This document shows positions 25,153 through 37,100 of a stretch of 64,000 nucleotides of DNA, in pieces. Made by a program: the position numbers and the translations under genes. The DNA is taken from assembly GCA_001600635.1 (NCBI GenBank), contig BCKL01000024.1:310260-374259 (forward strand). Direction: 5' to 3'. The notes under the pieces are model-generated. The model did not search any database. It saw only the letters and a program-made list of their open reading frames with translations, and had not been told where the DNA came from. Origin of the DNA: Leucosporidium creatinivorum (Eukaryota > Basidiomycota > Microbotryomycetes > Leucosporidiales > Leucosporidiaceae). How positions within the stretch are numbered: position 1 is the first letter of the stretch; each line of letters opens with the position of its first letter.

Positions 25153-26011
25153 CTGGACCGACACGTCCAGAGGTGAGCTCCCTCGTCGCCCTCTCCCCCT
25201 CTGCCGAGCCTCGCCGACCTACTCTCGCTTAGTAGGCAGGTCGGCGTGCTTGTTTCGAGACGACTAGATAAGGGGGAATAGCTATGGGGGTGGTGGTGTA
25301 CTTGCTCTTCTGTCATTCAGGGTCGACTTCGAGCAATCCGAAAGCGACGGAGGAGCGGGCTGCTCGGCGCTGGCGGAAGGTGGACATGAAGTGGTGCAGA
25401 AGGCTAGAGCCGACTCGTAGAAAGACAAAACGTGCTGAGATAAAACACACTTTAGCTCAGAACCCTCCATTCACCTGCAACTCCACCCCCCTCTCGCGCA
25501 GCCCCGGCCGAAGGTCGAGAGCGAAGTTCGAGCGAGCGTCTCTCTCCCTCCCCCTTCTCGCTCGACTTTGCTTCTCGTGCCCGTTCGACAGCTCTTGACC
25601 TCGGATCGGAAGCTCTACTAGTACCTCTCGACTACTCCTCCTTCGCTCGCTTGTTCAAGGACGACTCGCTCAGCTCGACAGCTCGAAACGGATGGACGCT
25701 GTGCGCTGAGACGAGGAAAGCTGGTGAGTTGTTACTGCTGCTGGGTGTGCTAGATTACTCGAACAAGGTGAGCTAGTCTGCTGAGTAGGTAGTCGTTGGC
25801 GCCAAGCTGGAGGTGAGCACCGGGCTGAGAGAGAGAAGCGACGCCGAGAGATAGCGAGGCGGGTCGAGCGTCTGTTGTGATGGGAAGAGGGAAAGAGGCT
25901 TAGATGGATCTACACTGAAGCAACGTAGGGATGTAGCTGATCGGTTCTCTTCTCGTCTTCACAGCTCAAGCTCTCCCTTCCTCACCCTCCTCGCTCCCTC
26001 TCCACCTCGAC
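25153..26011. repeat. FB-unit 3' module and FB2 upstream region
   Basis: Bases about 25,300-25,600 match the sequence after FB3, FB5 and FB6 (shared block around GGCTGCTCGGCGCTGGC and the pair of motifs around AGAGCGAAGTTCGAGCGAGCG). The F-box genes were therefore duplicated together with ~400 bp of downstream DNA. The remainder (about 25,700-26,011) contains no recognisable gene and precedes FB2. Confidence 0.55.
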
Positions 26012-27178
26012 ATGGCCGTCATCCAGGACCTCCCTCCCGAGCTCCTCTACCACATCCTTCTCCTCGGCGCTGCTCACCCAGTTCAACGTATCGCCAACCT
26101 GCGCAACACCTCACTCGTCGCTCAAGATTGGAAGACCCGTCGCAGGAGCTCAACGTCCGATTCGCCAGCTTGGAATGTCTGAAGAGCCGGATCGGAGAGG
26201 GACACGGCCTGCCGAAATCTTGGAGGAGCGACCTGTCCATCCAGGGCTCTGGCGTCAGCATTGGCACCTGGAACTCGACGTTGGAGCGGAACGCCCTGCT
26301 CGAGATCCTCGTCGGGCGGGGGAACACAGCGGAGCACCTCAGCGTACGCGGGCCCATTGCAGACGTGTGGTCCCTGCCGGCCGCGCTACTTTCGCGTGAG
26401 TAGGATGCACCGTTTCGGAGCGGGGAGGAAGTTCCCCGCTCGGGATCTCGGCGCAGGCTTCAAGTCACTCGAACTCGACACGGGGGTGCGGGGGGGCGAT
26501 CTCTCCCTAGCAGGACTTCAAATGTCTGATCGACAACTGTTTATCGAGCGCTTGGCCCTTGTGGCAGGCTCCCTATCCCCCATCAGCGGCTTCCAATCCC
26601 TCGTCGACTCGGCGCCTCGGCTCTCCCGTCTCGAACTCAGTTGGTCTCTCATCACAAAAAAAGGACAACCTTCCCCGTACCTTCCAGACTTCTCTCAACT
26701 GCCTCGGCCCTCGTCTTCAGCACCTTCGCCTACACGCCGCTCCCTCGCGTCGCGACCGGACCGCCGCAACTTCTCCCTGGACTCCTTCCTTTCCTTCTGC
26801 ATCTCTCTCCGCTCCCTCAGACTCGACGCAATCAGCTGCAATAACGCCATCCACTACGTGGGAAAGCTCCCCTCCGCTGCGCCTCTCGCTGTTCTCTCGA
26901 CTTGGATCACCCTCTCGGCGGTCGACGCCAACCAACTCATTGCCCTTCTCAACCTTCCGGCACTCGCTAGGCTCAAGCGGTGGAGGGCGCAGCTGAGCGA
27001 AGATCCAGAGCTGGTGCAGGAGATTTGGGCGCCGTGGGCGGCGGCGTGCGAAGCGAGGGAAGTTGAGCCGAGGGGACGGGAGACGTTCTTCACTGGTGAG
27101 TGATCGTCTCGGCTGCAATTCGACTGGGACAGGGCTGAGCTGACGTTCTTCCGCTGATTCGTAGACTAATACCATGGC
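26012..27178 (+). pseudogene. F-box family member FB2, frameshifted
   Basis: The head MAVIQDLPPELLYHILLLG and the body are those of FB4, its closest relative in this window (shared RNTSLVAQ, DPSQEL, NFSLDSFLSF, CNNAIHYVGKLPSAAPL, ALARLKRWRAQL). Compared with FB4 one base is missing just after the QDWK codons (about 26,130), moving translation out of frame. Two further shifts, one at the A7 run near 26,655 and one about 80-100 bases on, roughly cancel. The end also differs: the last exon would give FFTD then stop, lacking the Y-P-x-E tail. This looks like a decaying copy, though the homopolymer shift could be a base-calling error. Confidence 0.65.
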
Positions 27179-27564
27179 CAGGTACGAGCTTGAGCCACCT
27201 TGGACCTCGGCGCCGAAGCTTTTGAAGCTGACTTTTGCCTCTCTCGCCTTTCCTAGCAGTCTGCTGGAGTTCAGAAAGACGGCAGGGCTTCTTCATCAAA
27301 TCATATCTGTCTATGAGCTAGTGCAAGCAAGCGCCGACGTGGTATCAAAGCAAGAGTGAGGCGAAGGGGACGACTCAGCGCGACCGAAAGCCGAGGATGC
27401 ACAGCAAGATGGCGAGCCGAAACAGCAAAGCAGCAGCAATATCGAGCCTTGACTCTGTACATCTGAGCGCTCGCTGAGGAGAAGCCGACAGTTCAGGAGG
27501 CTCGAGGTTTCGCCTTTCGAAATGCGCCGACGCGCTTCTTGGCCTCCGCCATCTCGCTCGTTTC
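27179..27564. other. Gap between FB2 and phytochelatin synthase
   Basis: No supported gene. The sequence is the presumed promoter region of the phytochelatin synthase gene; no metal-response element could be assigned by eye. Confidence 0.35.
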
Positions 27565-29438
27565 TTGGCTCGGCACTTGTTCACCACGTCTTTCGCTATC
27601 TTAAAAGCCGTCTCGCGCGCCGCCCGGCCGGTCTCAACGCCTACATCCCCCATCCTTCCTCGTTGCGCCTCTTCCGCCACCAGCTCGAGCCGCCGCGCCT
27701 TCGCCTCTTCGACACGTACATCCCTGGCTACCGAGGCACAGCGCACAATACTTCCACATCACCCCAGGATGGCTGAACCAATGTTCGCTGCCGCCTCGCC
27801 ATCGTTCTACAAGCGGCCGCTTCCTCCATCCTGCATTCCATTCTCTGGCGCTGAGGGGAAGCAGTTCTTCGCGCAAGCGATGGCAGAGGGGAATACCGAG
27901 AGCTACTTTACATTAGCAGGTGAGTTGTAGTTCGACTAGACGGGAGAGAAGCGTCGATTCGGCGCGGTCTCGGACGCTCGCGGGAGACGTGAACGAGCAG
28001 CGATGGGAAAGAAGGGGAGAAAGAGGTACATGCGTTACGGATGCACGTGCTTCGTCTGGTCTGTCCCACTCTGGCTCGCCTTTCTGGCCTCTCTCTGGTT
28101 CGGCGCTGTCCCGGAGGTCTCTCCTCGGCCGCTTCCTAACGGCCTTCTTCACACACGATGCCCCGCCTTCCTCTCCCAACATTAGGTTCAGCTCAAACCC
28201 CGCTTTTGAGCGCCCACTGATTACTCACGCCCTTTCACAGGCCAGCTCCTAACCCAAAACGAGCCGGCCTTCTGTGGGCTCGGAACGCTCTGCATGGTCC
28301 TCAACGCCCTCGAAATCGACCCACAACGGAAATGGAAAGGGCCATGGCGATGGTACGAGCAAGAGATGCTGTCCTGCTGCCGGCCACTCGACGCTGTCGC
28401 CGAGGTTGGCATCACCCTCAACGAGTTCGCCTGTCTCGCCCGCTGCAACGGCCTGACCGCTACCGCCGTACAACCTCGCCTGGACTCTTCAGCAAGGGAA
28501 GAAGGGATCGCCAAGTTCCGAGCAGATTTGAAGCTCGCCGCGACGGGCAAGACGACGATGGCTCTGAGCTACTCGCGGAAAACCTTGGGTCAGACGGGCG
28601 ACGGGCACTTCTCATGCATCGCCGCATACTCGGAAAAGGACGATACGGTGCTCATCCTCGATGTCGCTCGCTTCAAGTACCCATCTTACTGGATTAGGTG
28701 AGCTTCGGCGCTCGACCTCCCGCTTCGGCGTCGCTGACTTAGCACATCTCTCGCAGTGTCGACCTCGCATGGGACTCGATGCTACCGCTTGACAAGGCTA
28801 CCGGTCAGCCTCGAGGCTACTGCCTTCTTGCACCACTACCAGAAGCCGACCCGAGCTCGCTACTCGCTCCCGCTTCCCTCACCACCCTCACGCTCAACAA
28901 GGTTCGTCTCGAATCGATGTTCAGCTCGCCTACGTCGACTGACGCTTATTCCCCACAGTCATCGTGGGCCACTGTCTCCAACGACATCACCAAGCTCCTC
29001 CTCGCTTCTCGCAAGCTCACCTCAGCCTCGGACGTCCTCACTAAGCTCGCCGCCCACATCGCTTCTCTTCCCACCGAGCCTCTCTCCGCTCGTCCACCAT
29101 CTTCTCCCACACTCGCCACCGACCTCTATCCTCTGCTCGCTCAAACCCGTCTCTCCTCCCTCACCGCCAGCGCAAATCCCCTACTCCCGCTGTTCTTCCT
29201 CGCCCTCTTCTCGCGCAAGAGCTCCCTCACGCCGCTGATACCGCTCGCGGCGAAGGCAGAAGTTGAGTTGATGCTGAATGAGGCGCTTAAGGTTGGTGGA
29301 GAGCTAGTCAAGGGTGAGGTGGAGGTGCTGGTCAGGCAGCTGGGAGCGCTCGGCGAGTGCTGTAGGGCCGAGGAGGATGCTGGTGCGGCGTGTGGGTGCG
29401 CTGGAGTTGGGAAGAAAGGAGCGGAGGTGGGGCTGTAG
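27565..29438 (+). CDS. Phytochelatin synthase (glutathione gamma-glutamylcysteinyltransferase)
   Basis: Four exons (27565-27919, 28241-28697, 28757-28901, 28959-29438) join in frame to 478 residues. The enzyme makes phytochelatins from glutathione to bind Cd, Zn, As and similar metals (EC 2.3.2.15). The papain-like triad is visible: Cys in NEPAFCGLG (residue 130), His in GDGHFSC (241) and Asp in ILDVARFKYP (259), with the 18-residue His-Asp spacing of plant PCS1. The variable C-terminal domain keeps Cys motifs (ECCRAEE, ACGC). Residues 1-68 precede the usual PCS start (Met-69 of MAEPMF) and are Arg/Ser/Ala-rich with few acids, like a mitochondrial presequence. Intron 1 is long for this locus (321 bp). 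PCS is scattered and uncommon in fungi; the best-known fungal one is in fission yeast. Confidence 0.95.
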
Positions 29439-30005
29439 ATTGGGCGTGTTGATAACATCCGACTAGCATTGTCGGCGCTCTCCGGGCTTTGGAAGGCGAC
29501 TCAAGCAGGCGAGGCGAGAGCTGTCACAGAGCTAGCCAAGGCGGTTACGAGGTCTAGGAGCTATATCTGGTGTGTGAAGCAATATTGAGCGGTAAGCAGA
29601 AGGGGGAGAGACGCTCGCTCTAAGTTCGCTCTCGACCGTCGGCTGGAGAGAGGGCTGTGCGAGAGGGGGGTCGAGTTGTAGGTCGATGTAGGGTTCCGGT
29701 TCAAAGCGGGCTCAGCTGCAGCACTTTTCCTCTCTCTGCGAGTCGACTGGAGCTGTCTGCACTACTCATCTCCTCCCTTCGCCAGCGCCGAGCCGCCTTC
29801 TCCTCTCTCGCTCTCAATTCGCTCGACCTCGAAGTTGACGGAAAGCAAAGCAGGTTTATCAGCATCCTCATGTCCAGCGAATCTCTTCTCTTCTTCTCGG
29901 AGCAAGCACGTCCACCTATTTGCGAAGCGAGAGAAGGTCGGCGAGGCTCGGCGGAAGGGAGAAGGCTGCGAAGGAAGGAGCTCACCTCTCGACTCGTCGG
30001 TCCAG
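29439..30005 (-). repeat. FB-unit 3' module downstream of FB3
   Basis: This stretch, read as the reverse complement, carries the same downstream module found after FB1, FB5 and FB6. About 29,600-30,000 aligns with 45,280-45,690, sharing TGACGGAAAGCAAAGCAGGT, GCGAAGCGAGAGAAGGTC and GGAGCTCACCTCTCGACTCG. No gene is supported. Confidence 0.65.
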
Positions 30006-31152
30006 CTACTCGGCAGGGTAGTCTGTGAGAGAGAAGGAGAGTCAATTCAGTTTGTGAAAGGCTGGGAACGACCTCAAGCGACAAGTGAGCTCACCGCTGA
30101 AGAAGCGGCGGTCATCGCGAGGCTCGACTCCTCGAGCTTGGCATGCCGCTTCCCATTGGCCTCGAGCTGTCTCCCCCATCAAGATTCCTCCTTCAACCTC
30201 GCGTAGTCTCCATCGCATCAATTTTGCGAGCGCATGCAGGTCGAGCACGGCTACGAGGGCAGCGACCCCTTGCCCCTTCTGCATCCAGCGAGGGGCAAGA
30301 TCCGTTTCGAACAGCACGATGGTGACAGGAAGCGCCGACAGAATCCCCGTCATTCCGTCGGGATTGGTCCATGATAACTTGAGAGACTGGAGCGACGCGC
30401 AGGAGGCGAGGAAGCGGCGAAAGTGGAGGGCTGGGTTGGCTGCAGCAGGGTCGTCGGGGAACGCGAGGTGCGTGAATTGGTGAGCAACTGGATGCAAGCA
30501 CTTGCCCACGTGGTCCGCAAATTTGTCGTGCAAACTTCTCGTCAGCTCAAGACGGGTGAGGGAGGGTGCGCCGCGAAGAAGGGCCTGCAGGAAGGCGGTG
30601 GAGGGCGGGAAGAGCGCGTCGAGCGAAAGCTCCTGAAGTTCAAACTCAACATTGGAAGGGGTGGTAGGCTGCCCTCGGAAGTTTGCGCGGAGCTGAAGGA
30701 CCTCGACGGCTGTGAAGCGAAGAAAGCGATACGATGAGCAAGCGAGCCGAACGGTGCATGGCGAGACGACGACAGCGACTGCAAGACCCACCGGAAAACA
30801 GCTTGAGGCTCATCGCGCTCAGGTCCATTTGAGAAGAGGAGCCGCTCTGCAGGGTCAAAGTCTGAACCGTAACCTCGTTCTCGCTCAGCATGCGAAGAGT
30901 CTCCGCTGACTGAGAGGGTCGGAGGACGACGCGACGAAGAGTAACAGCTTGAGTAAAGTGTGCCAGAGACGCGGAGAGCCTGGGTAAAGGCCAGCAGGGC
31001 AGGTTGTAGCGGCGGAGTTCTTGGGAGGGAGACCTCCATGCTGGGGCGACGAGCGAGGTATTGCGGAGGTCGACGCTGGAGCGGTATCCCTCGCAGAGAA
31101 GCTCGAGGATCCTTCTCAGCAGCTCGGGCGGTAGATCCTGGATGACTGCCAT
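30006..31152 (-). CDS. F-box family protein FB3
   Basis: Three exons (31152-30792, 30709-30095, 30022-30006) join in frame to 330 residues. The F-box head is MAVIQDLPPELLRRILELL, then NTSLVAPAWRSPSQ; the LRR-like body includes FRRFLASCASLQSLKLSW and ALAKLMRWRL; the end is ARGVEPRDDRRFFS and, on the 17-base last exon, DYPAE. Role in an SCF ubiquitin ligase is inferred from the F-box. The first ~130 bases and the promoter-proximal DNA are nearly identical to FB5, whereas the bodies differ strongly. Convergent with phytochelatin synthase. Confidence 0.8.
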
Positions 31153-32331
31153 GTTGAGCGAGCGAGCGAGTCGAGGGAGTGTCGGCGAAGGACGGGGGAC
31201 GGGTAGAGCTCTGCGGGAGACGGTGGGAGGTCAGCCTTCCAGTCTCGCGAATAGATGTACGCTGCTGTTTTTTGCCATTTCGTAGCCGTCGCCTCTGCAC
31301 GTTCGACGTCCCAAAGACTGAGCAACATCGCTCAAGACGGGCGCCTTCTCCCGAGTTGCTGCTCCCCATTTCAAGGCAAGCAGCAGCAGCAGCCCCTCCT
31401 ACATCCTGACCTCTCGCCCTCTCAGCCCAGCTACCTCCAACTCACCTTCAGTATTCAGCGAACGCGCTCAATCTCAGCAGCTTCCAGCAAGGCCTTTTGT
31501 CGAGCTCGTGTTGAGGTGCAGCGGGCGGGTGGGAGTGTAGCAGTCGAGGAGAGCTTCTTCCTGTAGCTTTGCGCACGAGTAGCGGCGGCGAAGGTGAGAA
31601 GACGAGACGAGACAAGTGAAGCGGGAGAGGGCAGGCGAGAGCGGGGAGGGAAGGCGAGCTGAGAGAGAGGGTGTCGGTAAGCTGGCGAGGGAGCGGAGCA
31701 GAAAGCTGTGTACTATCTTCCGACTCTCGTCTCGCCGCAGCTCAGCAGCGTAATTTCGAAAAGCTTCCTTGCGCCGATGTCAACTTCGCCGAGCAGCTCG
31801 AATAGCTTGCAGCGAGGTATAGCCCTCTTTTTGAGTGCTCTCTGGCAAGATACGGTACCTCATTACTCCTGGAAAGTACTCTGCAGCCTCATGATCCTGC
31901 CAAAGTCGCCAGGATTGAAGAACGCGACGCAAGCTGCTCGGCGTTGAGAGAAGCGTGGACTGTTCGCGAGGGAGACGAGCTAGGAGCTGGGGCAGCACGA
32001 CGAGGGGGAGCTCGAGTTTCAGAGAAGAGTAGGATCTGAGTAGAAGAAGGCCAGAAGCAAGGGAAGCAGCTCGGTCGAGGGAGAGCAGAGAGGAAGCAGG
32101 CTCGGCGTTCGCGAAGGCATGCAGCTCTCGATGGGCGACGACGAGACTATGAGGCAGAAGAGGGGTGGGTTGCAAAGGGTGTACAAGAAAGGAAAGGAGA
32201 AAAGGGGGTCGCCAGAAGAGAAGCAAAGAGGCAAGGTGGGCCTCGGCGGTGAGGGGCTGTGGGAGAGAAGGGAGGGCGGGTCAGCGGGGGGCAAGGAGAG
32301 CGAGTGAAGGGGAGAAGCATACGCGAGGAGA
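31153..32331 (-). repeat. FB-unit 5' leader module and unassigned sequence
   Basis: About 31,440-31,800 (minus strand) matches the region upstream of FB5 (46,860-47,250) and FB6 (about 61,860-62,190, other strand). All have a block around CTGCTACAC, a conserved stretch encoding or resembling ELERTLCWKLLR, and a GTGAG donor-like end, so this is probably a 5' leader exon of the F-box unit. About 31,800-32,331 is unrelated to the other copies and holds only an open frame of 148 codons without recognisable motifs (31,780-32,226, minus). Confidence 0.5.
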
Positions 32332-33456
32332 TCAGTAGAAGTCGCCACCCTTCTTGCCTCCACGGAAGCGGCGGTGCTGTGTGTGAGTGAGAGGGGAGAG
32401 GTCAGCGAGAGTGAGCAGCGAGAGCAGAGACAAGGGCGCACCTTGAAGTCATCATCCTCGTCCTTGCGGAAGTCGACGACCTTGAGCACATCGCGATCGT
32501 TGGCCTCGATCTGGTTGAAGTTGGCGTCATGCTCGGTAGCGTCGTGGACCTGATGGAGAGGAGCGGGAGGGAGAGGTCACCGCCGAGCAGGAGGGAGAGC
32601 GGAGAGGGAGAGAGCTCACGTTGAAGTTGGTCTTCTTGAACTTGTCCTCGTTGATGGCCTTGATCTCAACGAACTGTAGTGAAGGGGAGGTCAGTCAGCG
32701 GGAGAGTGGAGGCGAGGGAGAAGGAGAGCAGAACTGACCCTGATGTCCTCGCCGTCTCCGCCCGACCAGCGCTTGCGAAGGATGCCAAAGTCGCCGCCGT
32801 CGGAGTCGATCTGAAAAGAGAGGGCGAAAAAGTCAGTAAGAGGAGAGCGCGCAGGGGAACAGGGAGTGATGGAGCGCACCCTGTCGAAGCGGTCAAAGTC
32901 GAGGTCCGAGTTGAAGCCGATCTCGTTGCTGAGGTCGATGTTGAAGGCGAATCCGGCACCCTCGCGGNTGTCGAGNTCGTTGGAGAAGGCGTCGATGCGG
33001 GCGCGCTTGAAGATGCCGAACTGTGGAGCGGATGGAGCGAGAGGTCAGCGAGGGAGGGCGAAGGAGAGCGAGAGAGAACAGCTCACATCGTCCTCATCCT
33101 TGCGGAAGTCGACAGCCTTCAAGACGTTGCGGTCTTTGGCTTCGACTTGGTTGAAGTTGGCGTCGTGCTCGGTCGCATCGTGAACCTGTGAGAGAGGAGA
33201 AGGGGATCAGCTCGGCGGAGGAGGCAGAAGGCGAGAGGTGAGACTACTGACGTTGAATTTGGTCTTCTTGAACTTGTCCTCATCGATAGCCTTGACCTCG
33301 ACAAACTGTTGAGAAGTAGAGCAGAAGGTCAGCGAGAACGGACCGACGGAACAGCGAGCAACTCACCCTGATGTCCTCGCCATCTCCCCAGGGAAGAGCG
33401 ACGACGACAGCGGCGAGGGAGGCGACAAGGGCGAGGGTGGAAGCGCGAGCGAGCAT
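32332..33456 (-). CDS. Small secreted acidic protein built from duplicated exon blocks
   Basis: Eight short exons encode about 220 residues. Residues 1-21 are a clear signal peptide (MLARASTLALVASLAAVVVA-L). A module then occurs twice: GDGEDIR, FVEVKAIDEDKFKKTKFN, VHDATEHDANFNQVEAKDR... (about 24-81) and GDGEDIR, FVEIKAINEDKFKKTNFN, VHDATEHDANFNQIEANDR... (about 146-206). The two copies are split by introns at the same points, so an exon block was duplicated. The linker contains DFGIFKR and DFGILRKR, dibasic sites suited to Kex2 cleavage, and a FNIDLSNEIGFNSDLDF stretch. The end is Gly/Lys-rich (GGKKGGDFY). No known family was recognised; an extracellular peptide precursor or wall-associated protein is possible. 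Two N bases (32,968 and 32,976) fall in the linker. Confidence 0.85.
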
Positions 33457-34181
33457 CTTGAAGATTTGGTAGCGACGACGAGCGAGCGGGAGAGGCGACT
33501 ACTAGGGAACCAACCTGCGCGCTCGAGCATCTCAGCTCTCCTTCTTGTAGTCCCTCACTTCAGCTGAGCTCGGACCACCCTCTCACCGGGTGAGAGCTGA
33601 GATAAGCAGGAGGGACGCCCAGGAAGAGCAGGAGAAGAGCGAGATAGAGGAGCGGAAGGCGAGGACGAGCCCTGGCACCGAGAGGAGGGGTCGAGGCTGA
33701 AGAGGGCGGTCTAAGCTGCTGCAGGGTATCAGGCGAGATCAGTAGTAGTCGCGGGTGGTCTGGGAGTAATCCTTAAGCGGGTCACCTAACTCCTTGAAGA
33801 ATCCAGTCGCGAAATGGGCGCGAGAGGCATGTCTGTACCGAGCACCGAGCTGAGCAGCACGCGAGAGGCCGTCTGAAGACACGCTGATCGCAGCCGATAG
33901 ACAGCATAATAAGCCCTTCGTGAGCGTATCGTGGCTCGGCGACTGTCTCGTGCAAGACTGCAGATATCGAAGCGAGAGGCTGAGCGCTGAAGCTCCGCTC
34001 AAGGCAGTCGGAGGGGAACACCAGAGCCGTTTGTAGAGCGATCAGAGCCTCGACCCTTCATTTCTAATCCCTCCCCGAACGAGAGCGTGAGAGCAAGCAG
34101 TTGCCGGCAAGAACACAAGGAGCGAATCGTCGACTCGCGCTCTCTCGTTCTCGCCGTCGACTGGCTCTCAGCTCGCCGACG
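33457..34181. other. Intergenic region before NTE1
   Basis: No supported gene. A short minus-strand frame ends near 33,739 with a stop context (GAGATCAGTAGTAGTCGC on the plus strand) resembling the end of the secreted-protein gene at 32,330, but no upstream similarity was found. Confidence 0.3.
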
Positions 34182-37100
34182 ATGGACGTCTTACCGCCGC
34201 CGACACTGTCGGAGGATCTCATGGCCACGCTCAACGCTGCTAGCCGACTCACCTACTTTGCTCTCTCCCACATCTACTCCACGGTGCGCTTCTCCCCGCT
34301 CAATCGCTCTTTCTCTCGAGGCAGGGTTCTGTACCGGAATCTGAGCGGGCAGAAAGGTTGATATGGATTGCAAACGCGTGCAGAGCTGCTCAGAGCTGAA
34401 GGGGAAGCTGTTGCTGAGCTGTGAAGGCTGGACGTCATGCGGTAGGGGTCCGCGAGTGGCTCTGGAGTTGGCTGCTGGCTCTGGGGAGCCGCCTCGAGGC
34501 TAGGTAGAGGTCAGGCGGAGCTTTTTGTGTATCACTATGCTGTATCGGCCGCCCGCGACGTATCTGAGCCTTGCCAGCAGCAGCTTGAACCGAGCAGGAC
34601 GCGAGCTGATCCTTTCGCTCCTTCGCAGGCCACCTCGCTCGCCGCTTTCGTCACTCTGACGCTACCGAGATGGGCCTTCTTCGTGCTCTCGTGGGGAGCC
34701 ACCGTCACCCTGCAGCTCAACTTCACCAAAGTGGCCATCTCGCTCGCGCTCGGAGCTACCGTCCTTTCCTACGTCTGGAAGGTCCGCTACCTGAACCGCT
34801 ACACGACATTGAAGGAGCCACCTTTGACCAAGGATGAAGGCTTCGATCTGTACGTGGACAGTCTCCGACCCGCACCGCGTGCGAGACGCTGATCGCTCGC
34901 TTCACAGGCATCCCGACCTCGCAACGGATCAAGCTCCTTCTGGATTCCACAACTACCTCGACGAGTTCCGTGAGTGCTCTGACCGTTGTACGGCTGTCTC
35001 GTGGCTGACCTCTCCATATCAGTCTCGGCGATCAAGGTGTTCGGATACCTCGAGAAGCCGGTTCGTACTTCGGCGCTCCTTCTGCTTCGAAAGCTGACCT
35101 TCGCGACTCTCAGGTCTTCCACGAGCTCGCTCGTCATCTTCAAACGCGTCGCCTCGTTGCAGGAGACACGCTCAACCTTGATCAGGACAAGTCGTTCTAC
35201 ATCGTCGTCGACGGCTCGGTTCAGGTCTTCGCGCAGACTGGGTCAGGATCGCAGCGCAAGGATGCCTACGACGACGAGGACGACAACGGCTACCAGCTCC
35301 TTAATAATGTCGAGTCGGGTGGAACCCTGTCGAGCCTCTTCACCATCCTCTCGCTCTTCACGGAGGACGTCAAGCTTCGCTACGAGGAGGAGGGCAACCT
35401 CTCCTCCCGCGGCAGCTCGAACCACCGCGAGAGGAACCACGACGTCTCCGACTTTGTTCTCGACGACCTCGCCACACGCCCTTCCCTCACTCCCGAAGAT
35501 CGCCAGTCGACCGCCCCTGCCGCTCCCCTCCGTCGCGCCGGCCTCCACCCTCGCCCCGCCAGCTCTGGCTCATTCGGCTCGACTTCCACCGCTCGCAATA
35601 GCGGTAGCGGAGGCGACCTCACCGATACCGAGACTGAGCCTGGATCTCCACCCGTCTCGGCTCGGCGCCCTCCTCTCGACCCCATCAACTCGGCTCCCGG
35701 CACGCCTGGGTTCGCAGGGCTCAACGCCCCCAGTACGAGCCATGGCGGAGGGAGCAGCACGTCGAGGTCGAGGCAGCCGAGCTTCCAGGGCGAGGGTCAG
35801 CAGAAGGAGGGCACGATTGCGAGGGCGGCGACGGATACGACTCTGGCGGTCATCCCCGCCGAGGCGTTCAGGAGGCTCACCAAGAAGTTCCCCAACGCTG
35901 CTGCGTGAGTGGGAACCTGTCCATCTTTCGATCGAGTGAAGCTGATCTTCGTTTACTCTCACAGCCACATCGTCCAAGGTGGGCGCCGAGCGTCTTCTTC
36001 TGCTCAACATCTTCGCTGACGCTCTACCTCTCGCAGTCATCCTCACTCGTCTTCAGCGCGTCACCTTCCTCACCGCCCACAAGTACCTCGGTCTCACCCG
36101 CGAGGTCATTCGCACCGAGAAGGCCATCAACGAGCTCGCCAACTACCCTCTTCCCGAGGCCTTCTGGGAGACCGGAGGAGTCCATCGTCTTCGCCAACGC
36201 TTCGTTCCCGAGACCAAGCTTGCCGAAGAACCCGAGGAGGAGGAGCAGGACTACTTTACGCTCGACACGCCGTACGCTGCGCCAGCCCAAGGCGACGTCT
36301 TCTGGGACGACAGCAACGAGCGAGCGTCGGACGAGGGAGTCAAGCTTCGGTTCAGGCCGGCGCGGACGCCTCGAGCTCGTGGTCGCGGCGATGTGACGAG
36401 AAAGGCGGGAGATCTCCTCAGCATGTCGACCGTCGCCGATGAGAACGGCTTCGGCGGGCTTTTCTCGCCTTCGCTCGTCACGCCCAGGATCGAACGAGGA
36501 GGCAACTCGATCCCGCCGGCCGAGGACTTTGACCTTCGCGACGCCGTCATGGAGTGCATCTCCAAGGCGATTGGGCTCGTCCAGGGACCTTCGACTCCCG
36601 CCGCTTCGGTCGACCACTCGCCGATGGTTCGCCCTCAAGACTCGAACCTCCAGAAGGCCATGTTTAACTCGTCCTTCGGCTCGCTCTCGCTCCTTGGACT
36701 ACAGGGCTACGACGACGAGAGCTCGATGACTGGCTCGTCAGTCGCTAGCTTCTCGGAGACGGAGTTGGAGAACGAGGTCGAGGTGCTTTACTTCCCCAAA
36801 GGCAGCACTCTCGTCAAGGAGGGCGAGAAGAACGCTGGGCTTTACTACGTGATTGAGGGATTCCTCGACGTCTCCATGCCCGAGCCGACGCAAGACACCA
36901 ACATCAAGAGCAACCCCCGGCCCAAGCCTACGACCAACATCCCTACTACCTCCGCGGCCGCCAGCGCCAAAGCTAGGTCAGCAGGTCCTCCGGGCAACAA
37001 AACTCCCTCTCGGCCAACCTCAGGCGACGCTCGCCCTTCGCTCCGCAACGCCATCCCTCGCGCCACACAAGCCCACTTCGACAAGTTCAGCAACTCGCTT

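Noticed and set aside
31780-32226. Minus-strand open frame of 148 codons
   Set aside because: No motif, no introns like its neighbours, and its end overlaps the F-box leader module, which is not open in the same frame in other copies.
33739-34021. Possible paralogue of the secreted protein gene
   Set aside because: Only the last ~15 bases around the stop are similar; no signal peptide or module sequence precedes it.
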